Shown: positions 46,775-58,709 of the stretch, piece by piece
Numbering within the stretch: position 1 is the stretch's first letter
Layout: the number at the start of each line of letters is the position of its first letter
Origin: Clytia hemisphaerica
Taxonomy: Eukaryota > Cnidaria > Hydrozoa > Leptothecata > Clytiidae
Assembly (NCBI GenBank): GCA_902728285.1
Contig: CACVBU010000271.1
Span: 1,133,371-1,197,370 of the forward strand
Reading direction: 5' to 3'
Length of the DNA: 64,000 nt
Notes under the pieces: model-generated
Databases searched by the model: none
What the model was told of the DNA's origin: nothing
Seen by the model: only the letters and a program-made list of their open reading frames with translations
Translations under genes and position numbers: made by a program

Positions 46775-48171
46775 AAAGACTTATAACCAAAACAAGACGT
46801 CTAAGCGCATAATTATGCAAAATTATCTTATTGTTCGAACAATAAAAATAAATTTCCTTTGATCCGCACGTTAGTTGCCGACAAGATTCAAAAAAATGGC
46901 CGCCAAAACTCGAAGGCCACCAAATTTGGAACTACAGCACCTGACCCCGAGAATGTAGTAAACCCCGAGAATGTAGGTTTCTCATTTTTTAGCATGGTAG
47001 CCCTAACGATAGTTCAACTTCATAAAAAGTTGTTTCAGAGCATACTATTACATATTACTGATTATTTCTAGACAAAAAATTCTAACTTGAATTGATTTTT
47101 TCAGGCGAAAATCTGAATCGAAGTTGATTGGATACTACTCGAATTGAGACATTTTTTGAATAAATCCTCTCTAAATCGAAATCTATTGGAATTAAGTTAT
47201 GATGATAGGGTATTTTCTTATTCCTAATGAACTAAGGAAATGTGGAAAATAGTCCATTTGAATATTTCTTGTTCTAAGTTAGATATTTTAACGAAAATGT
47301 TTGACCTACCTTTTGGGGTTAGTTGACCTACAATTTGGGAGCCTTCATAACCCGACATAAAAAGTCTGTCAAATTAAATAAACTTCTTTTGTTGTATTTT
47401 CATAACATGAAAGTATTACCTGAGAGATAATTAATGTTGGCATTTTAAGCTTTTACGACGTGTCCCAGACCCGCTGGGACCCCAGCCCAATCAGAAAATT
47501 TGCCTAAGTTTGGAACAATAGAATTTCTATCCCCATTGGGAATTTAGTATAAATTTTTTGACCCGATGTGGGAAAAGTTCCACCGGGGCTGTGAGGCAGG
47601 GGTGTTGATAAATTATTCACATATTTTAACCCAGAATCTTCAACCTACAAAATAAAAACAACTTTCTTGTCTCTTCTTTTCGTCCTTTCTTTTACTTTTC
47701 ATCATTTGTAGCACGATAAAAGTAATATCTTTGTTAATTTTTTGTCTGAGTATATTTCTAAAGTATGAATTTCACTTAGAGAACAAAAATTTCCGATGAA
47801 TACTGAAATTTCGCTCTCAGCAACCGAATCTTTTCACCTACATTCTGGGGGTTAAAAAGCGAAAAAATCCAATTTTCAGAATAACAAAAGCTCTTTAGAA
47901 TATTGTTTTGGCATCAAATATTTCTAAAATTTTCTGTTATAATTAATTCAATCGAAAAAATATCAACATTTTACTATTACTAGATTTAAAGCCATAAAAC
48001 CAAACCTACATTCTGGGGGTTATAATGAAAATGGGAGTCAACTTCAAGGACCAAAAAAATTAGCCTATCTATCAAAAGTAATGAAAGTAACCCCTGGGAA
48101 AGGATTTTGGGAGTTCAAAATTTCGTTTTAAACATTCAATATTTTTTTAAATGCAAATCTACATCTCTCAG

Positions 48172-48320
48172 CGTTGTTACTAAAAGAGGTAACGAGTGGT
48201 AACGAGTGGTAACGATGTGGTAACGAGTGGTAACGAGGTGGTAACGAGGTGGTAACGAGTGGTAACGAGTGGTAACGATGTGGTAACGATGTGGTAACGA
48301 GGTAACGAGTGGTAACCAGT
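48172..48320 (+). repeat. Left GGTAACGAGT(G) satellite at the foldback terminus
   Basis: About a dozen GGTAACGAGTGGTAACGATG-type units of 10-13 bp just inside the terminus. The inverse block is at 58563-58700. Confidence 0.9.
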
Positions 48321-48354
48321 TGAAAACGGTGGCCCTAAGTCTCCAAATTTGAAT

Positions 48355-50090
48355 TTCTCGATTCTGGTGGTTTTGCAACAGATGCTGATGGCTCTTGAGG
48401 TTCTGCAGCAGGACCTGGCAGATCTGGTGAATGTGCAGTAGGAATTGGAGATTTAGGCGTATGTTATAGTGGAGTTGATGGATCTGGTGAATGTGATGGT
48501 AAAGTTGGTTGTTTGGGTGAATGAAATGGTGGAATTGATGGTTCTGGTGAATGTGAATCAAATATTGATGGTTCTGGAGGTTCTGTATCAGGAGTTGGCA
48601 ATTCTGGTGAATGCAATGGTGGAGTTGGTGGTTCTGGTGAATGTGCAGCAGGAGTTGGTGGTTCTGGTGAATGTGCAGCAGGAGTTGGTGGTTCTGGTGA
48701 ATGCATTGGTGGAGTTGGTGGTTCTGGTAAATGTACAGCAGGAGTTGGTGGTTCTGGTGAATGTACAGCAGGAGTTCGTGGTTCTGGTGAATGTACAGCA
48801 GGAGTTGGTGCTTCTGGTGAATGTGCAGCAGGAGTTGGTGGTTCTGATGAATCCAATGGTGGAGTTGGTGATTTTGGTGAATGTGCATCAGGAGTCGATG
48901 CTTCTGGTGAATGTACAGCAGGAGTTGGTGGTTCTGGTGAATGTACAGCAGGAGATTGTGGTTCTGGTGAAGGCAATGGCGGAGTTGGTGGTTCTGGTGA
49001 ATGTACAGCAGGAGTTGGTGGTTCTGGTGAATGTACAGCAGGAGTTGGTGCTTCTGGTGAATGTACAGCAGGAGTTGGTGGTTCTAGTGAATGTTCAGCA
49101 GGAGTTGGTGGTTCTGGTGAATGCAATGGTGGAGTTGGTGGTTTTGGTGAATGTGCAGCAGGAGTTGGTAGTTCTGGTGAATGTGCAGCAGGAGTTGGTG
49201 GTTCTGGTGAATGCAATGGTGGAGTTGGTGGTTCTGGTGAATGTGCAGCAGGAGTTGGTAGTTCTGGTGAATGTGCAGCAGGAGTTGGTGGTTCTGGTGA
49301 ATGCAATGGTGGAGTTGGTGGTTCTGGTGAATGTGCAGCAGGAGTTGGTGGTTCTGATAAATCCAATGGTGGAGTTGGTGATTTTGGTGAATGTGCATCA
49401 GGAGTCGATGCTTCTGGTGAATGTACAGCAGGAGTTGGTAGTTTTGGTGAATGTACAGCAGGAGTTGGTGGTTCTGGTGAATGTACAGCAGGAGTGGGTG
49501 ATTCTGGTGAATGCCCAGCAGGAGTTGGTGGTTCTGGTGAATGCAATGGTGGAGTTGGTGGTTCTGGTGAATGTTCAGCAGGAGTTGGTGGTTCTGGTGA
49601 ATGCAATGGTGGAGTTGGTGATTCTGGTGAATGCGCAGCAGGAGTTGGTGGTTCTGGTGAATGCAATGGTGGAGTTGGTGGTTCTGGTGAATGTGCATTA
49701 GGAGTTGGTGGTTCTGATGAATGCAATGGTGGAGTTGGTTGTTCTGGTGAATGTACAGCAGGAGTTGGTGGTTCTGGTGAATGTACAGCAGGAGTTGGTG
49801 ATTCTGGTGAATGTACAGCAGGAGTTGGTGGTTTTGGTGAATGTACAGCAGGAGTTGGTGGTTCTGGTGAATGTACAGCAGGAGTTGGTGGTTCTGGTGA
49901 ATGCAATGGTGGAGTTGGTGGTTCTGGTGAATGTGCATTAGGAGTTGGTGGTTCTGGTGAATGTGCAGCAGGAGTTGATGGTTCTGGTGAATGGGATGGT
50001 GGAATTGATGGTTCTGGTGAATGTGATGGTGGAGTTGATGGTTCTGGTGAATGTGATGGTGGAGTTCATATTCTGATAAATTGTTATTGA
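48355..50090 (-). repeat. Left 30-bp satellite arm, minus-strand (PEPPTPAVHS)n frame
   Basis: About 57 units of GGTTCTGGTGAATG...GGAGTTGGT, 30 bp each, with three alternating unit types. On the minus strand an open frame of 480 codons reads PEPPTPAVHS-type repeats and ends in a non-repetitive tail (PEPSIFDSHSPEPS...PDPSTPL). The same tail ends the right arm. Because 30 is divisible by 3, other frames are open too, so coding is unproven. Confidence 0.85.
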
Positions 50091-51002
50091 GATGTTATTC
50101 ATGTAATGAAAATACATTTATGGTGAATCTGATATTTTTTGCTAGTTAATGAACGCTCAATTTGAAACTATCTAGATTAAATGAGCTCTAATTGAGATTA
50201 CATAACGATTATAAGTACTGTTCAACGCTTTGCGTGAAGTTGCGTTTTTTAACATCATTCGACTTTATTTAAAACATTCTTTAAACCAACTACAGCGTTT
50301 TGATTAGATGTTTGAATACAATGACAAAAAATTTTAACACAAGTAAAATATCTTTCAGGTTTCTTTTTAAACAAAATATTCTTCATCGTTTGGAACAAAA
50401 TATAAAAATATAGCATATCTTTGAGAGAATTACCGCAATATTCAATTTTGAAATGAAATTTTCTATCAATAAAAATCGAAATTTGCAAAGCTAGAATTCG
50501 AGGAAACTTTTATCTCCCAAAAATAACATAGTTAAGAAAACTTCAGAAGATCAACCATATTTTATCGTATAAAATACCTAACAAAATAAATATGTATAAA
50601 AAAAGGCCACAGCCTCGTGAACATTTTTTGAAGGGAAGGAACAACAATGACTTAACCATATCGTACTTGAATTTCGGAGAATTTCAATTATCAGTTAATC
50701 ATATTTTTCATGTTTCCATGTAAACTAAATATAAAATTTTATTCAAAAGCCATCTTTCAGTAACTAGGAAAAGGGAATATGAAGAGTACGGTAGAGATGG
50801 AATAATTATTTCAAATAAACTGAATAAAAAGTTTATCCAAAAGAATATTGGGTCACTGCGATTTGAAATTCTCATATCCTCTAAAAGAACTCTTAATGAA
50901 CACACCTAATGACTCAGAAGAAAAATGTTGAAACAAGAAGAAACATCAAAGTAAAAACAATACCAACGAAAGCTTTAAAAAAATCTAAAAAAGTTTAATG
51001 TT

Positions 51003-54000
51003 TCAAATGTCGATTCCTGACTGTTGCAACGAGGGCTTCCAAGTTTCCGGTATGTTATTGCGCGTACGCTCAGGAACAATAACCTTCTCAAATTCAAAGT
51101 TTGAGTCAAACTGTTTAAGACATTTTGTCAAGTAATGTAGATAGATGTTTCCCTCTGTGGAAACGGGTTCGCCATTGGAATTTCTGTATTGATCCCGCTC
51201 TCCGAAGGTTTTTATGACGAACACATCTTTGTCCGCAAATGAACCCTTACAATTTTGACATCTTGTGACTTGTTTCGGGCAAAGCTTGTGATCGCTTCTC
51301 AGCACCAAGGTGAATTGGGTTTGAAGGGTTCTTCCAGGATCAAGGAATGACATGTCTCTTGGCTCTTGATTTTCGGTGCACTAGGGAAAGAGATAATTTA
51401 TTACATCTTATTACGATCGAGCTTCTAAATTTTGCCTGAGTGATTCTAAGGCTTAAACATGCATTTCTATCCAAAAAGATTAGTTAGAATAACTCAATTA
51501 AATCACTTAAGGCAACACGCTTGACGTCTTCGCCTTGAACCTAGAAATATAACTGTAAAGAATTACCTGCCATGCTGGTTCGTCATTATTTGCAGTCTTC
51601 TGGATTTTCAATCGCTTCAAAGGTGCTACATTTTGCGTGACAAAAACTTCAGGCTCTTTATCTGATCTGCGTTTCTTTTTTTTTGATTTTGGCTTTTTAC
51701 CAGCATTTGTTGGCTTTTCAAACGCAAAGGGCTCCGCTGAACACCGCATGAACTTTTCAAAATAAGCATCTCGTTTTTCCTGATTCCAACTGACCCATCT
51801 TGCTGGAGGCACATACAAATGCTCGTACTCAAGTGCTAGTCGATAGGTTCCAATTCCCCTGATAGCTCGTCTTGCCTCTTGGAAGTAGCATTTGGTCCAT
51901 TCATTGAGAGTTTCTGTCACTTTTATCATTTGCTTTGGTATTTGTTCTTCTTTCAACACCTGAATCAAAATACAATTTTTTCAAAGAAAATTTGATTATG
52001 CGGCTAGTGCCTAGCGACAAAAATTAAACTCGAGGGTAAAAGGTTTAGTGGATCAAAAATCGAAATACCGAAACCATATTTGACTCAATGTTTCTTTAAA
52101 AAATAATTGATTGAAGCCTCGAGTTTCCTAGAAGGGTTTAATAAGGAATGTCGTGTACACATTTTTTTTATATCATAAGCAACTCCAATTTTGCGCTCAT
52201 GAATGGAGTTGCTAATTTTATCAAGATTGCAGCCTAAAAGTCGTTATGGATTTTGAACCAAAAATACTCAGCTCGTATAGCAACTATATAAACTTCCCTT
52301 GGCAGCTCATCGGTTGCTTAAAACTTATAAAAGAATGTGCGATATAATTTGGTAAATGAATGACATAGGAAAATCACCAAGCTTTGGAAAAATTATTTTT
52401 GATACCTTTTTTTCGATGCGATGTTGATTTTCCAAGGCGTTGGTCGTAAATCTTTTTTCAATACCATGCTTTCGTCTTGCGTCCATTACCAGACATTCGT
52501 TGAATTTTGGTACACGGTTTTTCTTGAACCAGTCAAAAAAACCAGGTGCGAGCCTTTCCCAGATCGGTTTCAAGCTTTCCAGTTTTGCAGAAAGATCGTC
52601 TTCGTCACTAGCATCAGCAAGGCCCTCTCGGAGAACAACATCTTGTTGACTCCCATATATGTCTGCCATTATCCTGTCTCGATCTTCCAACCTCTTGCAT
52701 TTTAATCGAAGCTGTTCAGCATCATTGTCTTGGAAATGTTTTGTGCACCATAAGCTTTCAGATGCCCGAAAGATATCTTTGACACCTGAAGTAAGGGTAG
52801 CATTAACAAAAATTACTTTTCCTAGTAAAATATGTATCCTGTTGCCCCTGCCCGTCTGATGCAAATAGAAAGATACCGGGTGTGTCAAAAAAACGCCCCT
52901 ATTTTACAATCTTCGAAATCCGCGAAAATTAATCCCATTTAAGTATTCTTCTATTTCGGAGAAGAAATTGCACATCAATCGAAACATTACGGGTACGATC
53001 CTTGAATGTACATCCATTTCTCCTCTCTCCCATACCTCTTTTTTCTTAATCCTACTTCTTCGTATTTTCATTCTTCTGTTTCTTCCCCCCTCTTTCTCGT
53101 GTACACTAAGTAAAACAGAACTAACCTTTTGCAATGGCTTTATCTAAATCATGTCCAATTTTATTGATTTCCAGAAGCTCAGGCTTAGCGAAGGCAAGCT
53201 CTGCTGCAAATCGTCGGTACGTTTCTTGGTCTTTTCGGAAGTGCCAAAACGATGGTCCAGGAAATTGTGGGTGTTTCTTGCTGTCTCTTGCATTGACCAA
53301 AGCCAGATTTGGGTAGCTTGTGTCAGTTAAAAAAAGGTTTTCACAAACATCGAATGTAGTATCGATCGACAAAATAGCTTGATTGTCAACACAAAAACGT
53401 TTCATGTCTGACAGTTGGTAGTCTAAATAGTTGATGACACCATACTCCTTTTTAGTTAAAAAGAATGATTTTGAAAAGCTGTCAGATTTTTTAATGTAGG
53501 TAACCATTGTTTCCGCTTCAGTCAAATTACCTCCTTCTGCTTCCTTGTTCTTGGCCACACCTACTGCCCGTCTATTGTCAATGACTTTAGGGTTCTTTAT
53601 AGTCTCCGAAAGACTGTTGGGTTCTTCAGCGGCCATCTTACGATATATTTGGTTGGTTGAGCGACCTTCATCTATTTCAACATCGATCCTGTTACTAATA
53701 GATGGATCGTGCCGATAATAGAGTGGCGCCTCTGAATGTTTTGCATTACCGTGCCTCGGCATGAGAAATCTTTCTTCTTCGTCATCATGTATGTTCTCAC
53801 ACTCAGAATTTCTGTAAGTAACTAGATAGTAAGGATGGTAGATTGTTTTGAGGTTATGTTTCACCTGAGTTATGACGTGTGAGAGAGTTGGATTACTTTT
53901 ATTTTTACGGTAACTCCTTTTAATTTCATACACGTCCATTCTAGCCACACGTTTTTCTTCAGTTGTACCTTCATCTGACTTTTCTTTCAGAAAAAAATAA

Positions 54001-54506
54001 TTTTGAGTTTTGTTATGGTGCACTTGCTTTGCTTTGCTGGTTTTTGATGTGATTCCATTTTCCCAGAGATAAAACTTTTTCGGGTTTCCCTTGCTCACAT
54101 AAGCTCCATTGTCATCTGCTTTAGCTGAGGCGATTGAAATTTTTTGGCTATCAAGTGTAAATACTGCATTGTCTCGAATCTTTACAGGTTTTTCTAATCT
54201 TTCCAATTTCTGGGGATTATTATATAATGTTTTTAATATCTTGGTAGCACTCCATTCTACTGTTGCCTCGTCATTTTCATCTTCAATGTCGCTCGTAACT
54301 TCAGTCTTCAACAAATAAGAATAGTCGGGGTTGGTGTTTATCATATCATTTACAGGTGGTGGGTTTGTATTTACAGGTGGCGGGTTTGTATTTACAGGTG
54401 GCGGGTTTGTATTTACAGGTGGCAGGTTTGTATTTACAGGTGGTGGATTTGTATTTACAGGTGTTGTGATTGTTTGGAGGTATTCAGTTTCATCATCACT
54501 GCTGTC
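51003..54506 (-). CDS. MULE-like DDE transposase, four exons, 5' end not found
   Basis: Minus-strand exons 54506-53126, 52785-52406, 51959-51567 and 51380-51003 have GT-AG borders. The 2,532 nt close to 843 aa plus stop. Exon 1 opens with an acidic stretch and five PPVNTNP repeats (21-bp units), then a basic N-terminal region with the block RFLMPRHGNAKHSE. The RNase-H-like core follows: ILSIDTTFD (first Asp), IGHDLDKAI (second Asp, across the first intron to KGVKDIF), the MULE-type CxxH in LWCTKHFQD, and a late TNALENQHR block with candidate acidic residues. The tail has a basic nuclear-localisation-like run (KKPKSKKKKRRS) and a CQNC motif. Expected role: cut and paste of the surrounding foldback element. 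An upstream first exon is expected since exon 1 starts at an acceptor. Family placement is by motif only. Confidence 0.8.
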
Positions 54507-54509
54507 CTG

Positions 54510-57240
54510 AAAAAGGAGAAAAATCCACGTTCTTATTTTTGTTTAACTCTTTGTCCAACAGCAGGAACGATTAAACATATGTTGTGCGTAGATGTAATTT
54601 TTGGGCAAATATGTACCTTATCGGCCCTTTTTACGCCGGCCCTAATTTAACACTGGCCTCTTTTACGCTGGCCCTTATTACGCCACAACCTGATTTTGGG
54701 CTTACGCCAATTAGGGCCGTAAATAAGGCGAAAATTTGCTAGAATGGCTATGTATGTTTCAATTTACATTTATCATTTTTCAGTAGTAAACTGTTGGAAA
54801 TTCCATTGAAAATCACGGATTTTTGCGAAGTTTTAGATATGGAGTAAAACAATGGATAATTTTTTATCTTCGAATCATACCCAAAATCCTTTTATAAAGT
54901 TTTGAGTATTAGTTCTTGAGATATTTAACTTTTTAAAATTATGACGTCATTAAACTCAAATTCTGCTGAGAAAGAATTTAAGTTACACCGAATACGGTAT
55001 TCTACATCCAAATACGCTTCCAAAAATGTATACTTTGTTATGGTTTAGGGATTGGAACTGGGGCGGAAAAATTAATGCATTTTTGGGACTTGCATTAAGT
55101 TACCCGAGCAATTTATCTTAACTGTTCGTTATAATTTCTTGAGTTAATGACTATTTTAAGTTTTGAACAAGCCAGTCATTCAATAACTTGAATAATAAGT
55201 TGTAAGTGATCATAGTGAAACTAAAAATTGTTTCACTGGACACGGCTAAAATTAGTACACTCTCAATTAGTACTCTTGCTTCCCCAAAATCCCCCCCCCC
55301 CCACTAATTAAATTCGAATGATTTGTTTATTTATTACAGTGTATATAGACCTTAAACTTTCTCATTTTACGTGTTCATTTGTTAAAGTTTCTTTTTTGTT
55401 GTTGAAATTGGTATCAGTTAAAAAGAATTCGGTCTTCAAATTACCCCCCGTCCTCTTATTCCATTTCCCCCCGCTTATTAGAATTTAGAAAATTTTCCTA
55501 CCCCCTGCTTATTCAACACATATACATGTTTTTTCATAAGCATACAAAAATCTGAAAACAGGCTCAGAGATGCTTAGGTCGAAAGCTTAATAAGGCTGAG
55601 AAATGCTTAAGGGAATGCTTAAATCTAAAGCATAAATTTAGGGAAATACTGAAAATCCGTGAAATTCCAGCCAAAAAAAGCTAAAATCAGGAAAAAGATA
55701 TTTTTTGTAGGTTCAAGCAATACTTGCCATATGCTTAATTTTTCCCCATATCAGAGCCTAGATATGCTTATAAGTGCAATGCTTATAAAAAAACATGTAT
55801 TTTTCCAGTAAGAAAATTTTGGGAAACAAAAAACAGAACAAAATCACTTTTTTTCCAGGATCAATTTGTATAAAACACATGCATTTTTCCAGGAGCCTGA
55901 ATTTCCTCATGGAATAGATATTTTTTCAAGGAGCTAAAATTTTCTCATCGAACAGATGTACTTTTCCAGGAAACAAAAGTCAAAATAACAGATGGTTCAT
56001 TCCAGCCCTGGGAACGCTTCTGAACAGTTATTTTGTGTTTTCTAGCCGCTGGCTGCTCTTAGGAAACGTCAACTACCCTATAGTTGTTTCATCCCCTTTC
56101 ATCGTGTAAACATAAAAATTCACGCATCTAGATCTAATTTGAAGAAACACAAGATTAATTCACTCTTTAATATTTGAAAATCAATTACCCACGATGGTTA
56201 CTTCTTAAGAAACGGGACAAGCTGGAGTTTTTACAAGCTCTTATTTGATTTGGTTGGTCGTTAACATGTAATAAAAACAATTTTATTACTTTTACTAAAG
56301 AACGCGTCATTTCCATTATTTCATGTGACCAATTAGTGAAGTAACTTATAAAAACTCCAGCTCATCTCTAAGAAACAGCCTGCTGAGCAAAACGTAGGTT
56401 CTTAGAATGAAGAAAGACGTGTATTCTTCGGTTATTGAGTCAGTGTATACTATGATAGATAGTAATGTAAGACTCGAAAAATCATTTCCAAACATTCATA
56501 ATAACGATAACGATACTTACAATCAAAATAGTTTCGACATCCATCTTTCTTCTTCAGTTGTTAAAAAGTGTATGAAGTGTGTCGTGTGTTTTTTGTTATA
56601 CTTTCTTTTTCTTTGATTTACTCGAAAATTTTAGGCGCGCTCTCCTCCGTATTGTGTTTTCCTTCCTTCATTCATTCATTCATTTTATACATAAAATACG
56701 CCAATACGAAGAAAACAAATATAGTTATTCAAAGAAGTCGTTCTATTCTTTTAAATAATTAATGATTTTTTCTTCAAGTTAAAAAAAAAGGATGCTTCGA
56801 TGATTTGCACATTACATTTACAATTATACACCTCAGAACACCCCTTAATTTATGCTCCAGTGGAAGAAATAAACACAGTGCATTCAAATTCAAAACTTTA
56901 GAAGCCACTGTGTTGGGTTAAATTGTTTTTTTTCTAGATAGGTCAGAAACTTTTTTTGCTTTTTCGTCATTATTTGAGAATTTATTTGCTTTACCACTGG
57001 GATTGGGATTGAAACAACATCCAATTTTTCAATGGTTTGACCATTTTGCCAAATGACGTCAATCAAATGGGACTTTGTTTTAGGAATATTTCCACTAGAG
57101 TGGGCGATGTGAAAGATTCTTGGTCAAATGGACAAAAGCGTATAAGATAACAAAGAGGTCATGCAGCGTCAGATAGTTTTCGGAAAATTAACAAGGGGGC
57201 GTTTATTTGGAACCTAAGAGTAAGCTCAAAGTCTTCAATT
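54510..57240. other. Central non-coding part of the foldback, 5' of the transposase
   Basis: It should hold the transposase promoter and first exon, but none was identified. It contains a TA-flanked MITE (55523-55799), a C-rich MITE-like relic (about 55255-55520), a small inverted pair around CTGGAGTTTTTA (about 56200-56375) and TTACGCC-rich repeats at 54620-54740. A 69-codon plus-strand frame at 56407-56616 has no recognisable domain. Confidence 0.45.
55523..55799. mobile_element. TA-flanked MITE, TACACGTTTTTT family, copy 5 (diverged)
   Basis: TA-CATGTTTTTTCATAAGCAT faces TGCTTATAAAAAAACATG-TA. The interior has repeated GCTTAA/TGCTTA words. It is inserted in the foldback's central region. 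Confidence 0.65.
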
Positions 57241-58530
57241 AATAATGTACATTTACCAGAACCATTAACTTCACCATCACATTCTCCAGAACCATTAACT
57301 CCACCATTGCATTCACCAGATTCATCAACTCCTAATGCACATTCACCAGAATAATCAACTCCACCATCACATTCACCGTCCCCACCATCCCCACCATTGC
57401 ATTCACGAGAATGACCATCCCCGCCATTGCATTCACCAGATCCATCAACATCAGCATTATATTCACCAGAATCATCAACTCCACTATCCCATTCACCAGA
57501 ACCACCAACTCCTGCTGTACATTCACCAGAACCACCAACTCCTGCTGTACATTCACCAGAACCACCAACTCCACCATTGCCTTCACCAAAACCACCAACT
57601 TCTGCTGCATTTTCACCAGAACCACCAACTCCACCATTGCCTTCGCCAGAACCACCAACTCCTGCTGTACATTCACCAGAACCACCAACTCCTGCTGTAC
57701 ATTCACCAGAACCACCAACTCCACCATTGCCTTCACCAGAACCACCAATTCCTGCTGCGCATTCACCAGAACCACCAACTCCTGCTGTACAATCACCAGA
57801 ACCACCAACTCCTGCTGTACATTCACCAAAATCACCAACTCCACCATTGGATTCATCAGAACCACCAAATCCTGCTGCACATTCACCAGAACCACCAACT
57901 CCACCATTGCATTCACCAGAACCACCAACTCCTGCTGCACATTCACCAGAATCACCAACTCCTGCTTTACATTCACCAGAACCACCAACTCCTGCTGTAC
58001 ATTCACCAGAATCGCCAACTCCTGCTTTACATTCACCAGAACCACCAACTCCTGCTGTACATTCACCAGAACCACCAACTCCTGCTGTACATTCACCAGA
58101 ACCACCAACTCCTGCTGTACATTCACCAGAACCACCAACTCCACCATTGCCTTCACCAGAACCACCAACTCCTGCTGCACATTCACCAGAACCACCAACT
58201 CTACCATTGCATTCACCAGAACCACCAACTCCTGCTGCACATTCACCAGAATCACCAACTCCTGATGCACAGTCCCCAGAATCGCCAACTCCTGATGCAG
58301 AACCTCCAGAACCATCAATCTTTGATTCACATTCACCAGAACCATCAATTCCACCATTTCATTCACCCAAACAACCAACTTTACCATCACATTCACCAGA
58401 TCCATCAACTCCACTATAACATACGCCTAAATCTCCAATTCTTACTGCACATTCACCAGATCTGCCAGGTCCTGCTGCAGAACCTCAAGAGCCATCAGCA
58501 TCTGTTGCAAAACCACCAGAATCGAGAAAT
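57240..58530 (+). repeat. Right 30-bp satellite arm, plus-strand (PEPPTPAVHS)n frame
   Basis: About 43 inverse copies of the left-arm unit (CACCAGAACCACCAACTCC...). The plus-strand frame 57427-58419 encodes the same PEPPTPAVHS repeat and ends with the same tail as the left arm. The unit number and order differ from the left arm, so the arms have changed independently. Confidence 0.85.
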
Positions 58531-58562
58531 TCAAATTTGGAGACTTAGGGCCACCGTTTTCA

Positions 58563-58700
58563 ACTGGTTACCACTCGTTACCTCGTTACCACATCGTTAC
58601 CACTCGTTACCACCTCGTTACCACCTCGTTACCACTCGTTACCACATCGTTACCACTCGTTACCACTCGTTACCACTCGTTACCTCTTTTAGTAACAACG
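58563..58700 (-). repeat. Right GTTACCACTC satellite at the foldback terminus
   Basis: Inverse of 48172-48320: CGTTACCACTCGTTACCACA-type units ending in CCTCTTTTAGTAACAACG. Confidence 0.9.
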
Positions 58701-58709
58701 ATCTCTCAG

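Larger units (their letters stand above)
48172..58700. mobile_element. 10.5-kb foldback (MULE-like) transposon with satellite arms and exact 9-bp target duplication
   Basis: The ends CGTTGTTACTAAAAGAGG and their inverse are followed inward by GGTAACGAGT satellites and ~1.3-1.7 kb of 30-bp satellite. ATCTCTCAG is duplicated exactly at 48163-48171 and 58701-58709. The centre encodes a MULE-like transposase (51003-54506, minus). Drosophila FB/NOF elements share this plan of long tandem-repeat arms, 9-bp duplication and central transposase. Length, arms, duplication and transposase agree, so this is probably one autonomous or recently autonomous element. Confidence 0.88.

Noticed and set aside
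48469-50090. Plus-strand frames of LVVLVNVQQE and GGSGECTAGV type across the left foldback arm
   Set aside because: They are antisense or shifted readings of the 30-bp satellite. The 30-bp period preserves every stop-free frame.
56407-56616. 69-codon plus-strand frame in the centre of the foldback
   Set aside because: It has an ATG and a Cys-rich hydrophobic end but no domain, no splice support and no link to the transposase, which is on the other strand.
48355-58530. CRISPR-like array of regular ~30-bp repeats
   Set aside because: There are no unique spacers between identical repeats; the units are contiguous, and the context is a eukaryotic transposon with introns.
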